The position numbers and the translations under genes are program-made. This document shows positions 23,696 through 32,169 of a stretch of 64,000 nt of DNA, piece by piece. Below the pieces are notes generated by a model. It did not search any database, was not told the DNA's origin, and saw only the letters and a list, made by a program, of their open reading frames with translations. How positions within the stretch are numbered: position 1 is the stretch's first letter; every line of letters begins with the position of its first letter. The DNA comes from Bacillus_I endophytica_A. Lineage in GTDB: Bacteria > Bacillota > Bacilli > Bacillales > Bacillaceae_H. The stretch lies in assembly GCF_026790145.1 (NCBI RefSeq), contig NZ_JALAMS010000003.1:310001-374000 (forward strand), written 5' to 3'.

Positions 23696-24399
23696 TGATT
23701 TTATCGTATAAACGCATTCAAGCTATTTTTATGAAAGATTGGAAAGACTTAATGCGAAACAGCTATGTTCTTGTTACATTGGCTCTTCCACTTGTTTTTG
23801 CTATCATGTATGACAGAATGGGAGCTGGAGAAGTTGGGGCTTTGTTTGCCATCAACTTTGCTTTTGTTATTGCTGGAGCCTTTATTCAGTCGGCAATGGT
23901 TGCGGAAGAAAAAGAGAAAAATACGTTAAGAGGACTACTGCTTTCTCCTGCGAGTATAATAGAAGTATTTATTGGAAAAAGTCTTTTGTCAGCATTTGCT
24001 ACCATATTCATTATTGTCGGTTGTATCCTTTTATCAAACTATGAGATTCCTTCTCTAGGACTTTTTATTCTTCTTTCTCTTATTAACATTATTACGTTTA
24101 TTGGAATAGGGACAATGCTTGGTTTGGTGTCAAAAACCGTTATGGAAACTTCTATCATTGGTATGCCTATATTAATTGTTTTTGGAATGGCCTCAACAAT
24201 AAAGGCAATGATGGAAAATGAAACGATCTTAAACATTATAGAATACTTGCCAAGTGAGCAATTTTCATCGGCGTTGATTGAACTTAGCAAAGGGGCCGAA
24301 CTAGGTGATATTACCAAAAATATAGCTGTATTAGGAGTATGGGCTATTGTTGCCGTTGTGGCTACTATTATCACATACAAAAAACGCCGCTTTGACTAA
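23695..24399 (+). CDS. ABC-2 type transporter permease
   Basis: This 234-residue membrane protein has about six hydrophobic segments. An N-terminal amphipathic stretch contains FMKDWKDLMRN, and the segment EEKEKNTLRGLLLSPAS is typical of ABC-2 permeases. ATG 23695 is spaced seven bases from GGGAGGG; GTG 23692, giving a 4-bp overlap with the ATPase gene, is an alternative. It is the partner of the preceding ATPase and the last gene of the unit. Confidence 0.88.
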   Translation: MILSYKRIQAIFMKDWKDLMRNSYVLVTLALPLVFAIMYDRMGAGEVGALFAINFAFVIAGAFIQSAMVAEEKEKNTLRGLLLSPASIIEVFIGKSLLSAFATIFIIVGCILLSNYEIPSLGLFILLSLINIITFIGIGTMLGLVSKTVMETSIIGMPILIVFGMASTIKAMMENETILNIIEYLPSEQFSSALIELSKGAELGDITKNIAVLGVWAIVAVVATIITYKKRRFD

Positions 24400-24438
24400 A
24401 AAAACCTGCTTAGAGCTTGTCCTCTAAGCAGGTTTTTG
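24398..24438. terminator. Bidirectional terminator between the ABC unit and iolS-like gene
   Basis: AAAAACCTGCTTAGAG and CTCTAAGCAGGTTTTT form a 16-bp perfect stem, flanked by A- and T-runs. Confidence 0.93.
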
Positions 24439-24442
24439 TTTA

Positions 24443-25375
24443 TTAGCTGAAAATCTCATCAATTGCTTTAATTTCTTGTGGTGATAGTTCAACATCTAAT
24501 GTTTGTAGGTTTGATTCAATTTGTGCTGGCTTTTTCGCACCAGGAATAACTAAGTCAATCGCATCGCGTGTTAAGTACCATGCAAGCACAACATTTGCCA
24601 TGTCTTGCGGCTTTTTATCAACGATTTCACGAAGTTTTTCTACTTTTGCAAGGCTTTCTTGGAACTTCTCACCTTGGAATAAAGGCATATCTGCACGTAA
24701 GTCATTAAACTTTGTGTTTTTGTTATACTTACCAGCTAAAAGTCCTGCTGCAAGCGGGAAGTATGGAACGAAAGAAATGCCGTTCTCTGCTGCATATGGA
24801 AGCAGTTCTTTTTCTGCATCACGTTGGAAAAGGTTGTATTCACCTTGGTAAACATCAACATAGCCATCTTTGTTTGCTTCTTTTAACTGTTCTAGAGAGA
24901 AGTTTGAAACACCAATAGAGCGGATTTTACCTTGGTCTTTTAGTTCTTTTAGTGCGCCAACAGCTTCATCTTTTGGCGTATCTTCATCTGGAAAATGAAT
25001 ATAAAATAAGTCAATGTAGTCTGTTTGCAAGCGTTGTAAGCTATCTTCTACACATTGTTTTAAAAAGCTTGGTGAATTATCTAAAACAGTGTCATCACCA
25101 ACAAATTTATGAGCGCCTTTTGTTGCGATGATAACGTCGCTACGATTTCCTCTTTCTTGTAATACTTCGCCAATCAATTCTTCTGAACGTTTTGGACCAT
25201 AAATGAAAGCTGTATCTAGCAGTGTAATTCCTTTGTCTAATGCTGTGCGAACAAGGTCTTTGCCGACTTCTTCATCAAGGTTTGGATAAAGGTTATGTCC
25301 TCCAACAGCATTAGCACCAAATCCAATTGGGTTTGCATATAAATCTGTTTTTCCAATTTGTACTTTTTTAGTCAT
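24443..25375 (-). CDS. iolS: Aldo/keto reductase, IolS-like
   Basis: This 310-residue NADP-dependent oxidoreductase has the catalytic tetrad: the Asp in LLDTAFIYG with its Tyr, the Lys in IIATKGAH and the His in FYIHFPDE. The late cofactor segment is VIPGAKKPAQIESNL. It resembles B. subtilis IolS (AKR11 family), which lies beside yxbG, exactly the neighbour found here. The ATG at 25384 touches the ribosome binding site itself, so the ATG at 25375, nine bases after AAAAGGAG, is the better start. The physiological substrate is unknown. Confidence 0.87.
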   Translation of the reverse strand: MTKKVQIGKTDLYANPIGFGANAVGGHNLYPNLDEEVGKDLVRTALDKGITLLDTAFIYGPKRSEELIGEVLQERGNRSDVIIATKGAHKFVGDDTVLDNSPSFLKQCVEDSLQRLQTDYIDLFYIHFPDEDTPKDEAVGALKELKDQGKIRSIGVSNFSLEQLKEANKDGYVDVYQGEYNLFQRDAEKELLPYAAENGISFVPYFPLAAGLLAGKYNKNTKFNDLRADMPLFQGEKFQESLAKVEKLREIVDKKPQDMANVVLAWYLTRDAIDLVIPGAKKPAQIESNLQTLDVELSPQEIKAIDEIFS

Positions 25376-25411
25376 TATATTCATCTCCTTTTCAATTTTA
25401 TTATAACGCTT

Positions 25412-26205
25412 TTAGAGCTTTTCGTTTAGCATTTTGCCTGGCCAAGTGTATGCCATATGACCGCCGTCTACTGTAACATATTCACCTGTAACATATGAGC
25501 TATCATCAGAAGCTAGGAAAAGAACAACGCCTGCAACTTCTTCAGGGGTGCCAAGTCTGCCCATTGGATCCACCCATTTATATGCTTCGCGAAATTTCTT
25601 TCCTGCTTTTGATCCCATTAAATCATCAAGAAGAGGGGTTTCAATTGTTCCTGGGGCAATGGCGTTAACGCGAATTCCATCTCTTGCATAGTCAATGACC
25701 ATCGCTCTTGTTAAGTTCGTAATACCGCCTTTCGCTGCATTATAACCTGAGCGATCAAGGTCTGCTGCAAGGCCTGAGACAGAGGAGTTATTAATAATTG
25801 AACCGCCTTCTTCAAGCATAAGTGGAATAAAATATTTACTAACATGGAACGTACCTCGTAAGTCAACAGACATTAATTTATCCCACAATTCAACAGGATA
25901 CTCATGAAGTCTTCCGCCTTCTGTATCTGTACCAGCATTATTGAATAAAATATCGATTGTTCCAAACTTTTCTTTTATCTCATCAGCAAACTTCATTACT
26001 TCATCTTGATTTGAAATATCTAGATGGTAAGCATATGCTTACCATCTTGCTCATTAATGTGATCCGCAACATCTTTTACCGCATCTTTTTTAATATCAGC
26101 ACAAATAATGACTGCTCCTTCTTTAGAGAATCGTTCTGCTGTTGCCTTTCCAATACCAGAGCTTGCTCCAGTAATAATGGCTGTTTTAGATTGTAATCGA
26201 CTCAT
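25412..26205 (-). pseudogene. yxbG: YxbG-like short-chain dehydrogenase, frameshifted
   Basis: The 5' part (26205 to about 26046) encodes MSRLQSKTAIITGASSGIG, with the NAD-binding TGxxxGxG, and reads to HINEQDGK. It then runs into HMLTI and a stop at 26020. In another frame the protein resumes at AYHLDISNQDE and continues through LFNNAGTD, the catalytic Ser, YNAAK and the family C-terminus, TWPGKMLNEKL. Removing five bases (CATAT) at the centre of a palindrome at 26022-26047 would restore a 262-residue enzyme. An AGGGAGGT site and a sigma-B-like promoter remain upstream. The iolS-like gene follows after 36 bp. Confidence 0.88.
26022..26047. repeat. Perfect 26-bp palindrome at the yxbG frameshift
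   Basis: The stretch from 26022 to 26047 equals its own reverse complement, centred on CATATG. The arms AGATGGTAAG and CTTACCATCT belong to the coding sequence; the central bases carry the extra nucleotides. Confidence 0.9.
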
Positions 26206-26251
26206 AAACCAAAAACCTCCCTGAACGTTTCATTTCCTTCTATCAACAGGT

Positions 26252-26277
26252 GTACCCGGATGATTAGTTTATAAAAC
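26252..26277 (-). promoter_or_regulatory. Sigma-B-like promoter of the yxbG-iolS unit
   Basis: On the minus strand GTTTTA (26277-26272) is followed after 14 bp by GGGTAC (26257-26252). The sigma-B consensus is GTTTAA-N12-15-GGGTAT, so five of six bases match in each box. It lies about 47 bp ahead of the start codon. Confidence 0.6.
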
Positions 26278-26290
26278 GTCAAAGGAGTTC

Positions 26291-27799
26291 TTATAGAAAT
26301 GACTGTTGATCATCTTCGTGAAAAGATTGTGGTGTTTCTTCACAACGAGTATTTTTCTTTATTACGTATTGAACAGTTTCAATATCTGAAGAATACGGAA
26401 GCGCATAGGTGTTTTTGTATTGTTCATTTCCTTTGCCTGTTACAAACACCCAGTCACCTTTAGTGCTTTTTTCAATAGCTTCTTTAATGGCGATTGTACG
26501 GTCTTTTGTTACAATTCCTTTCCTATTACCAGCCTCTTTTTGCAGTTTTGTTAGCTCAAGGAGCATATCTGTAGGAGAGACTGCTATTAAATCGTCAAGC
26601 GTTAGCGTATATTCGTCTGAAAGTGAGCTTGATACTTGAACCATTTCTGCACGTTTTGATTGGTCACGTCCATCCCGAAATCCAAAGACGTGGCGAATAG
26701 TTTTTGCTCCACATGTTTTCGCTGCATTTAGACAATAAGAAAAAGAGTCTGCTGTATGGGCATAGTCTACAACAATTGTTGCTCCACGATAATCAAACAT
26801 CTCAAAACGTCCTGGTACCCCTTTAAACGTTTTTAAGCTAGAGAGCAGTTTCTGATTATCCAAACCAAGTTCAATCCCTGTAATATAAGCCATTGCAGCA
26901 TTGTAAATGTTATGTTCACCAGGCATATTAAGATGAATATACACTTCCTTATGATGTTGATGAACAAGCAACGCTGAAGAGCATTGATTAGAAAGCACAT
27001 GAAGAATCTTATAATCTGCATCATGAAGACGACTGAGAGAGAGCGAGTTTACTTTTTTTTGCTGTAGCATTGAAAAAAGCCTTTCGCCCCATTCAGTATC
27101 AATATTTATAATGGCTTTTCCACTTTCTTTAAGCTGTTGAAAAAGGCGTGCTTTTGTTAAAAAGTATTCTTCAAGACTACCATGATAATCAAGATGATCA
27201 TGACTTAAGTTCGTAAACAAGCAAGCATCAAATGCAAGTCCTTCTACGCGGGCTTGCGCTAGGGCGTGTGATGAAACTTCCATAATCACGACATCATCAT
27301 TACTTTCAGAAAGAATACGGTTTAGTTCTAAACTATCTGGTGTTGTTGCTATTGAAGGGCGATTTTCCCCATTAATGATGTTCATAACAGAGCCAATCAT
27401 TGTACAGCTTAACCCTTGTTCTTCAAAAAGGTGCTTTAATATAAATGTTGTTGTCGTTTTTCCATTTGTACCTGTTACACCAATCATCATATGTTTTTTG
27501 GAAGGGTTATGATAAAAATTCGAAGAAAGTTTAGCAAGTGATTCACGGCTATTTCTAACACGAAAATAAGGAACGGGAAGGGGGGACTTCATCTCTTTTT
27601 CCCCAACAATAGCCACTGCTCCTCTATTGATTGCATCCTCAATGTAATGATGACCATCAAACTGTCCGCCTGAGATGGCTACGAAAAGAGAGTCGTTTTG
27701 TACCTTCTTTGAATTAAAAGAAATAGAGTGAATCTCTAAATGAGGGATTTGAGGTTGATTTAAAAACTCTATGTCTTGTAAAACGCCCCTTATGTTCAT
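26291..27799 (-). CDS. MurE-like Mur ligase paralog
   Basis: The 502-residue protein has all three Mur ligase domains. The N-terminal UDP-binding part has SFNSKKVQNDSLFVA. The ATPase domain has GVTGTNGKTTT, EVSSHAL, the HDHLDYHGS segment and the carbamylated-Lys region TKARLF. The C-terminal domain has GRFEMFDYRGATIVVDYAHT and FGFRDGRDQSKR. The DNPR motif by which MurE selects meso-diaminopimelate is missing; the same place reads TLDDLIAV. It is alone on the minus strand, outside the usual dcw cluster, and divergent from des. It probably adds a different amino acid or acts on another substrate, which is inference. Confidence 0.83.
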   Translation of the reverse strand: MNIRGVLQDIEFLNQPQIPHLEIHSISFNSKKVQNDSLFVAISGGQFDGHHYIEDAINRGAVAIVGEKEMKSPLPVPYFRVRNSRESLAKLSSNFYHNPSKKHMMIGVTGTNGKTTTTFILKHLFEEQGLSCTMIGSVMNIINGENRPSIATTPDSLELNRILSESNDDVVIMEVSSHALAQARVEGLAFDACLFTNLSHDHLDYHGSLEEYFLTKARLFQQLKESGKAIINIDTEWGERLFSMLQQKKVNSLSLSRLHDADYKILHVLSNQCSSALLVHQHHKEVYIHLNMPGEHNIYNAAMAYITGIELGLDNQKLLSSLKTFKGVPGRFEMFDYRGATIVVDYAHTADSFSYCLNAAKTCGAKTIRHVFGFRDGRDQSKRAEMVQVSSSLSDEYTLTLDDLIAVSPTDMLLELTKLQKEAGNRKGIVTKDRTIAIKEAIEKSTKGDWVFVTGKGNEQYKNTYALPYSSDIETVQYVIKKNTRCEETPQSFHEDDQQSFL

Positions 27800-27877
27800 G
27801 TTTTTACCTCCTTGCTATCTAAGTAGTAACGTTATTTTGTGAAGAAAGGGCGTTCTATATACAAGAAATATAGGGAA

Positions 27878-27914
27878 TATGACATTTGTCATACTCTATA
27901 TATGACATGTGCTA
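27878..27914 (+). promoter_or_regulatory. DesR-type operators upstream of des
   Basis: TATGACA-TT-TGTCATA at 27878-27893 is a perfect inverted repeat. A second, imperfect copy (TATGACATGTGCTA) begins at 27901, 23 bp further on. Two adjacent DesR sites upstream of the des promoter are the known arrangement in B. subtilis. Confidence 0.75.
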
Positions 27915-27915
27915 C

Positions 27916-27944
27916 TACAAGCTAATTTTTTTCTTCTCTATAAT
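27916..27944 (+). promoter_or_regulatory. Promoter of des
   Basis: TATAAT at 27939-27944 is an exact -10, but the -35 position (TACAAG, 17 bp upstream) is poor. Such a promoter would need the DesR activator bound just upstream. Confidence 0.6.
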
Positions 27945-27976
27945 GAAAGATAACGATGAGGGAAGGAATTAAAAAT

Positions 27977-29014
27977 ATGAATAAACAAAAGCAATTAAGA
28001 AAAGATGTATCTCCTTATGAGAAAGCGGACACAAAGGCGAGTGTTAGACAATTAGTAAATACACTTGTTCCGTTTTTTGCTTTATGGTTTCTTGCTTATC
28101 AATCTTTAGACGTTTCTTATCTACTTACGCTTGCTTTCACTGTTATTGCGGCGGGGTTTCTTACACGAATTTTTATTATTTTCCATGACTGTTGTCACCA
28201 TTCGTTCTTTAAAAATCGACGTTACAATAAAATTGTAGGAACTATAACTGGAATTATGACGCTTTTTCCTTACAACCAGTGGGCACATAGCCACGCTATT
28301 CACCATGCTACAAGCGGAAATTTAGATAAACGTGGCGTTGGGGATATGTGGGTGCTTACAGTGAATGAATATAAGGAAGCTTCTTTTTGGACAAAAGTAG
28401 CGTATCGTTTATATCGAAATCCACTTATCATGTTTGGACTTGGACCAACATACGTGTTCCTTTTAACAAACCGCTTCAATAAAAAAGGAGCAAAGAAGAA
28501 AGAAAGATGGAACACATATATTACAAACGTTGCGATTGCCCTTATTGTGACACTTTGTTGTGTTACACTCGGATGGCAGAACTTCTTGCTAGTGCAAGGC
28601 CCCATTTTCTTGATTTCAGGAACAATTGGTGTTTGGCTTTTTTACGTGCAGCATCAATTTGAAGATTCTTATTTTGAAGAAGATGAGCATTGGAACTATG
28701 TTCAAGCTGCTGTTGAAGGGAGCTCGTTTTATAAGCTTCCAAAGCCTTTGCAGTGGTTAACAGGAAATATTGGCTTTCACCATGTTCATCACTTAAGTCC
28801 ACGAGTGCCGAACTATAAATTAGAAGAAGTGCATAACAAAACAGTTCCTCTTCAAAACGTCCCAACAATTACGTTAAAAACAAGTTTACAGTCCCTTAAG
28901 TTTCGACTATGGGACGAGGAACAGAAAACATTTATTAGTTTTCATGAGCTGAAAAGACGTTCAGTAAAAGAGAAAAAAAGAAAGATTGTGGCTCAATCTA
29001 AAGTAGAGCTATAA
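27977..29014 (+). CDS. des: Membrane fatty-acid desaturase (Delta5)
   Basis: Des introduces a double bond into phospholipid acyl chains and restores membrane fluidity after cold shock. The 345-residue protein has the three histidine boxes of membrane di-iron desaturases: HDCCH at 70-74, HSHAIHH at 104-110 and HHVHH at 268-272, with about four to six membrane segments. The ATG at 27977 follows GAGGGAAGGA; the ATG at 27956 lies on the binding site and is rejected. The sensor and regulator genes desK and desR follow in the same direction. Confidence 0.95.
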   Translation: MNKQKQLRKDVSPYEKADTKASVRQLVNTLVPFFALWFLAYQSLDVSYLLTLAFTVIAAGFLTRIFIIFHDCCHHSFFKNRRYNKIVGTITGIMTLFPYNQWAHSHAIHHATSGNLDKRGVGDMWVLTVNEYKEASFWTKVAYRLYRNPLIMFGLGPTYVFLLTNRFNKKGAKKKERWNTYITNVAIALIVTLCCVTLGWQNFLLVQGPIFLISGTIGVWLFYVQHQFEDSYFEEDEHWNYVQAAVEGSSFYKLPKPLQWLTGNIGFHHVHHLSPRVPNYKLEEVHNKTVPLQNVPTITLKTSLQSLKFRLWDEEQKTFISFHELKRRSVKEKKRKIVAQSKVEL

Positions 29015-29017
29015 GAA

Positions 29018-29066
29018 GGCTCGTTTAATACAGGTTTTCCACTGTGTTAAACGAGCCCCTTTTTTA
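29018..29066 (+). terminator. Terminator between des and desK
   Basis: GGCTCGTTTAA and TTAAACGAGCC pair, followed by CCTTTTTT. It separates strongly induced des from the regulator genes. A TATAAT at 29072-29077 may start desKR. Confidence 0.85.
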
Positions 29067-29108
29067 TGGGGTATAATAAAAGAATACTACGTTTAAAGAG
29101 GGGTATTA

Positions 29109-30257
29109 ATGAAAAGACGATATAGAATATTCCAAAAGGTCACGGGTTTATCTCCGTATATTTGGAGTGTTTTTGCTATTTTACCTTTTTACTTTGTATT
29201 TCAATCTTCCTCTACTAATGAAGTGATAGCAGGGGTAGTGCTCAACATTTTGTTTTTTTTATTTTATCGTTTTGCTTTTATTTCAAAAGGATGGCCTGTT
29301 TACTTGTGGGCATTTTTACTTATTAGCATTTCGATTGCACTAACAAGCATTTTCACCTACATTTATTTTGCTTTTTACTTTGCCTTTTTCCTTGCTTATT
29401 TTATTGGTCATGTTCAAAATAGGCTAATCTTTTTTACTCTTTATGGTGTTCATCTCATCAGTACATTTATATCTGTTAATTACAACACAATCATGACCGA
29501 AGAAGTGTACTTAAGACAGCTTCCTTTTATCTTTATCATTACATTAAGCGTTGTGGTGCTTCCATTTAGCATTTATAACAGAAGACAGCGTGATCGTCTT
29601 GAAGAAAAACTTGAAGATGCTAACAAACGAATTGCAGAACTAAGCAAACAAGAAGAAAGGCAGCGGATTGCAAGAGATCTTCATGATACGCTTGGCCAAA
29701 AACTTTCACTTATTGGACTGAAAAGTGATTTAGCACGAAAATTAATTCAAAAAGACCCAGAGCAAGCTAAAACAGAAATAAAAGATGTTCAGCAGACGGC
29801 AAGAACAGCTCTTAATGAAGTCCGGAAGATGGTGTCCCAAATGAGAGGGATTAAGCTGAAAGAAGAGCTTGTTCGTGTTGAACAGATTTTAACGGCAGCA
29901 GACATTGATCTTGTTGTAGAGGAGCGCCTTGATGTGACTACGATTTCTCCGCTTCTTGAAAATATCTTAAGTATGTGTTTGAAAGAAGCGGTAACGAACG
30001 TTGTAAAACATAGCGGTGCATCGCTTTGTATTATTGAGACATGGAAAACTATTGATGAGAGCGGCATTACAATAAGAGATAATGGAAAAGGCTTTGATAC
30101 GCACAAAAGGGCTGTAAAAGGACACGGGCTTATTGGGATGGAAGAGCGGTTAGAGTTTGTGAATGGTCAGCTTGAAATGGATGTGGAGAGTGGAGCAACC
30201 ATTAGAATTAAAGTGCCGAATATTGTAAAACAAGAAGAGAAGGGACGAGTGAAATGA
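29109..30257 (+). CDS. desK: Thermosensor histidine kinase DesK
   Basis: DesK senses membrane thickness and order and switches between kinase and phosphatase. The 382-residue protein has about five membrane segments within residues 15-155. The signalling helix is EEKLEDANKRIAELSKQEERQR. The HisKA_3 motif RDLHDTLGQ has the phosphorylated His192, and a small HATPase domain has NVVKH and DNGKGF. It sits between des and desR, and the desR start overlaps its end by 4 bp, as in B. subtilis. Confidence 0.95.
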   Translation: MKRRYRIFQKVTGLSPYIWSVFAILPFYFVFQSSSTNEVIAGVVLNILFFLFYRFAFISKGWPVYLWAFLLISISIALTSIFTYIYFAFYFAFFLAYFIGHVQNRLIFFTLYGVHLISTFISVNYNTIMTEEVYLRQLPFIFIITLSVVVLPFSIYNRRQRDRLEEKLEDANKRIAELSKQEERQRIARDLHDTLGQKLSLIGLKSDLARKLIQKDPEQAKTEIKDVQQTARTALNEVRKMVSQMRGIKLKEELVRVEQILTAADIDLVVEERLDVTTISPLLENILSMCLKEAVTNVVKHSGASLCIIETWKTIDESGITIRDNGKGFDTHKRAVKGHGLIGMEERLEFVNGQLEMDVESGATIRIKVPNIVKQEEKGRVK

Positions 30258-30853
30258 TTCGTATAGTCATTGCCGAAGATCAACGTATGCTTTTAGGAGC
30301 ATTAGGTTCACTTCTTAGTTTAGAAGATGATATGGAAATAGTCGGGAAAGCCTCAAACGGAGAAGAAGCCGTTTCCTTAGCTCACGAGCAGCAGCCAGAT
30401 GTTTGTATTATGGATATTGAAATGCCTATAAAAACAGGTCTTGAAGCAGCTGAAGAATTAAAAGAGTCAAACTGTAAAGTGATTATTTTAACTACCTTTG
30501 CACGTTCGGGCTATTTTCAGCGGGCATTAAAAGCAGGAGTAAGCGGCTATTTATTAAAAGATAGTCCAAGTGAAGAGCTCGCAAGCTCTATTCGAAGTAT
30601 TATGAGTGGGCGACGCATTTATGCTCCAGAGCTTATTGATGATGCATATGCAGAAGAAAATCCGCTTACAGACCGTGAAAAAGAAGTGTTAAGTCTTATT
30701 GCAGATGGAAAGAACACAAGAGAAATCGCAGACGCTCTTTCTATTAAAAATGGAACGGTTCGAAACTATATTTCAACAATCCTAGACAAACTTGAAGTGA
30801 AAAATAGAATTGAAGCCATTACACGTTTTAAAGAAAAAGGCTGGTTTAAATAA
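30254..30853 (+). CDS. desR: Response regulator DesR
   Basis: This 199-residue NarL-family regulator has a receiver domain with phosphoacceptor Asp54 in CIMDIEMP. Its C-terminal LuxR-type helix-turn-helix reads LTDREKEVLSLIADGKNTREIAD. Phosphorylated DesR activates des; candidate sites are present upstream of des. It overlaps desK by 4 bp and ends at a strong terminator. Confidence 0.95.
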   Translation: MIRIVIAEDQRMLLGALGSLLSLEDDMEIVGKASNGEEAVSLAHEQQPDVCIMDIEMPIKTGLEAAEELKESNCKVIILTTFARSGYFQRALKAGVSGYLLKDSPSEELASSIRSIMSGRRIYAPELIDDAYAEENPLTDREKEVLSLIADGKNTREIADALSIKNGTVRNYISTILDKLEVKNRIEAITRFKEKGWFK

Positions 30854-30888
30854 AAAAAGCGAGATGAGTGCTCATCTCGCTTTTTTGT
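30853..30888. terminator. Bidirectional terminator after desR
   Basis: AAAAAGCGAGATGAG and CTCATCTCGCTTTTT pair perfectly with A- and T-runs on the two sides. It serves desR and the convergent hypothetical gene. Confidence 0.93.
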
Positions 30889-31361
30889 TATGCTTTTGGC
30901 TTAAATCCTTCTTCATCTAAATATTCCAATGCTTCATCATATGTTAGAAATGATCCGTCAAGGTTTAATCCTGCGTATGTGTTCCACATATCGTGCTCAT
31001 ACATAAGAATAAGAGAATGACCGTCATCATCAATCCAATGTTCTACTTCTTCATCTCCAGCAATAGCTTGTTCCTCATGTGATGGTGGAGCAAGAGATGC
31101 AATGGCTTTCTTAACGATTGTGCGAAGCTCTTCTTCTGTAAAATCGCGAATATTGACCATACCTCTTTCATCAATCTCGTATTCGTCAAGATATTCACCG
31201 TAAACAAACCCATTTCCGTTCGGGTGAAGATGATATACAACGTTCTTTTTATCTGTCACACTTTCTTCATAGTGGAAATTAACGCGCTTAAGCGAGACAT
31301 TTTTACGCTGAAGCTGCGGAAAAGATTCAATAATAGCTAGTTTTTGTTCAAAAGTTAGCAT
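30888..31361 (-). CDS. Conserved acidic protein of unknown function
   Basis: I do not recognise a family for this 157-residue soluble protein. It begins MLTFEQKLAIIESFPQLQRKN, has a middle part with VVYHLHPNGNGFVYGEYL, and an acidic second half with WIDDDGHSLILMYEHDMWNTYAGLNLDG folded as likely beta strands. There is no signal peptide or membrane segment. A TTGGAGG site precedes the ATG, and a good promoter lies upstream, so it is a real single-gene unit. Confidence 0.75.
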   Translation of the reverse strand: MLTFEQKLAIIESFPQLQRKNVSLKRVNFHYEESVTDKKNVVYHLHPNGNGFVYGEYLDEYEIDERGMVNIRDFTEEELRTIVKKAIASLAPPSHEEQAIAGDEEVEHWIDDDGHSLILMYEHDMWNTYAGLNLDGSFLTYDEALEYLDEEGFKPKA

Positions 31362-31396
31362 GTGGCCTCCAAGAAAAGATATTTTTCGTTCGGTTC

Positions 31397-31425
31397 ATTA
31401 TATCACTAAGAACAGCAGAGACCAA
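31397..31425 (-). promoter_or_regulatory. Sigma-A promoter of the acidic hypothetical gene
   Basis: On the minus strand TTGGTC (31425-31420) and an exact TATAAT (31402-31397) are 17 bp apart. Confidence 0.7.
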
Positions 31426-31434
31426 CAAGCGTTG

Positions 31435-32169
31435 TTAGTAGGCTTTACGTTTGAAAGAGAAGAAGCCGCAAATAAAGAAGACGAGAAAGCTTCCGCCGAT
31501 AACGAAAATGAGCGTTTCAGTTGAAATAGAAAGTGAATATATATTATTAGCATCTTCTGAAATCATCGCAAGAGCTGGCTGAACCCATGGATAAAAAGGA
31601 CCGTACGTTTCTGAATTTACAATAAGTATATTTGGTACTGTAAAAATCACGTTTAAAGCAAGCGATGCACCAAAGCTTGCCCAAAGAGAAGAAGCCCAAA
31701 TTTGTAACGTTGCAAGCGGGATAGAAGCAATAAACCCACTTAAAACACCTTTAAGCATATAGTCCTCGGGTACAACAGATCCTCCATTAATGGCTGAAGC
31801 AAGCAATAAGCTTCCTAGAAAAAGTAGCTGAATGAGAGCACAAATCATAACAGTGAAAAGGAGTTTGGCAAGAAACACATTCCCTTTGCGAACGGGCTGG
31901 ACAAGCAGTTGTTTCCATCCGTCATTAAGATGTTCATAACGACAAAGAAAAGCCGCAAATATCCCAATAAGAAGGGGGAAAAGTAAAATGGTATGTGAGA
32001 CAGCTCCAAATTGATATAGGTGCGCAAGTATAATTTTTCCACCCTCTGCTTTTAGCTCATCAGGAAATGCCAAACCATCAGTAAGAATGATAAGAGGACT
32101 AATAAGCAATAATAGCCAAATTTTTGTCCGTTTTAACTTCAATAATTCTGCTCGCATAAGAGGTATCAT
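31435..32169 (-). CDS. ABC-2 permease, bacitracin/lantibiotic exporter type (second)
   Basis: The 244-residue protein has about six membrane segments and the typical start MIPLMRAELLKLKRTKIWLLLLI. Between the first two segments lies the region RYEHLNDGWKQLLVQPVRKGNVFLAKLL. This is the pattern of BcrB- and MutG/EpiG-like permeases, which remove peptide antibiotics from the membrane. It overlaps the preceding permease gene by one base and is the last gene of a three-gene operon. Confidence 0.85.
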   Translation of the reverse strand: MIPLMRAELLKLKRTKIWLLLLISPLIILTDGLAFPDELKAEGGKIILAHLYQFGAVSHTILLFPLLIGIFAAFLCRYEHLNDGWKQLLVQPVRKGNVFLAKLLFTVMICALIQLLFLGSLLLASAINGGSVVPEDYMLKGVLSGFIASIPLATLQIWASSLWASFGASLALNVIFTVPNILIVNSETYGPFYPWVQPALAMISEDANNIYSLSISTETLIFVIGGSFLVFFICGFFSFKRKAY

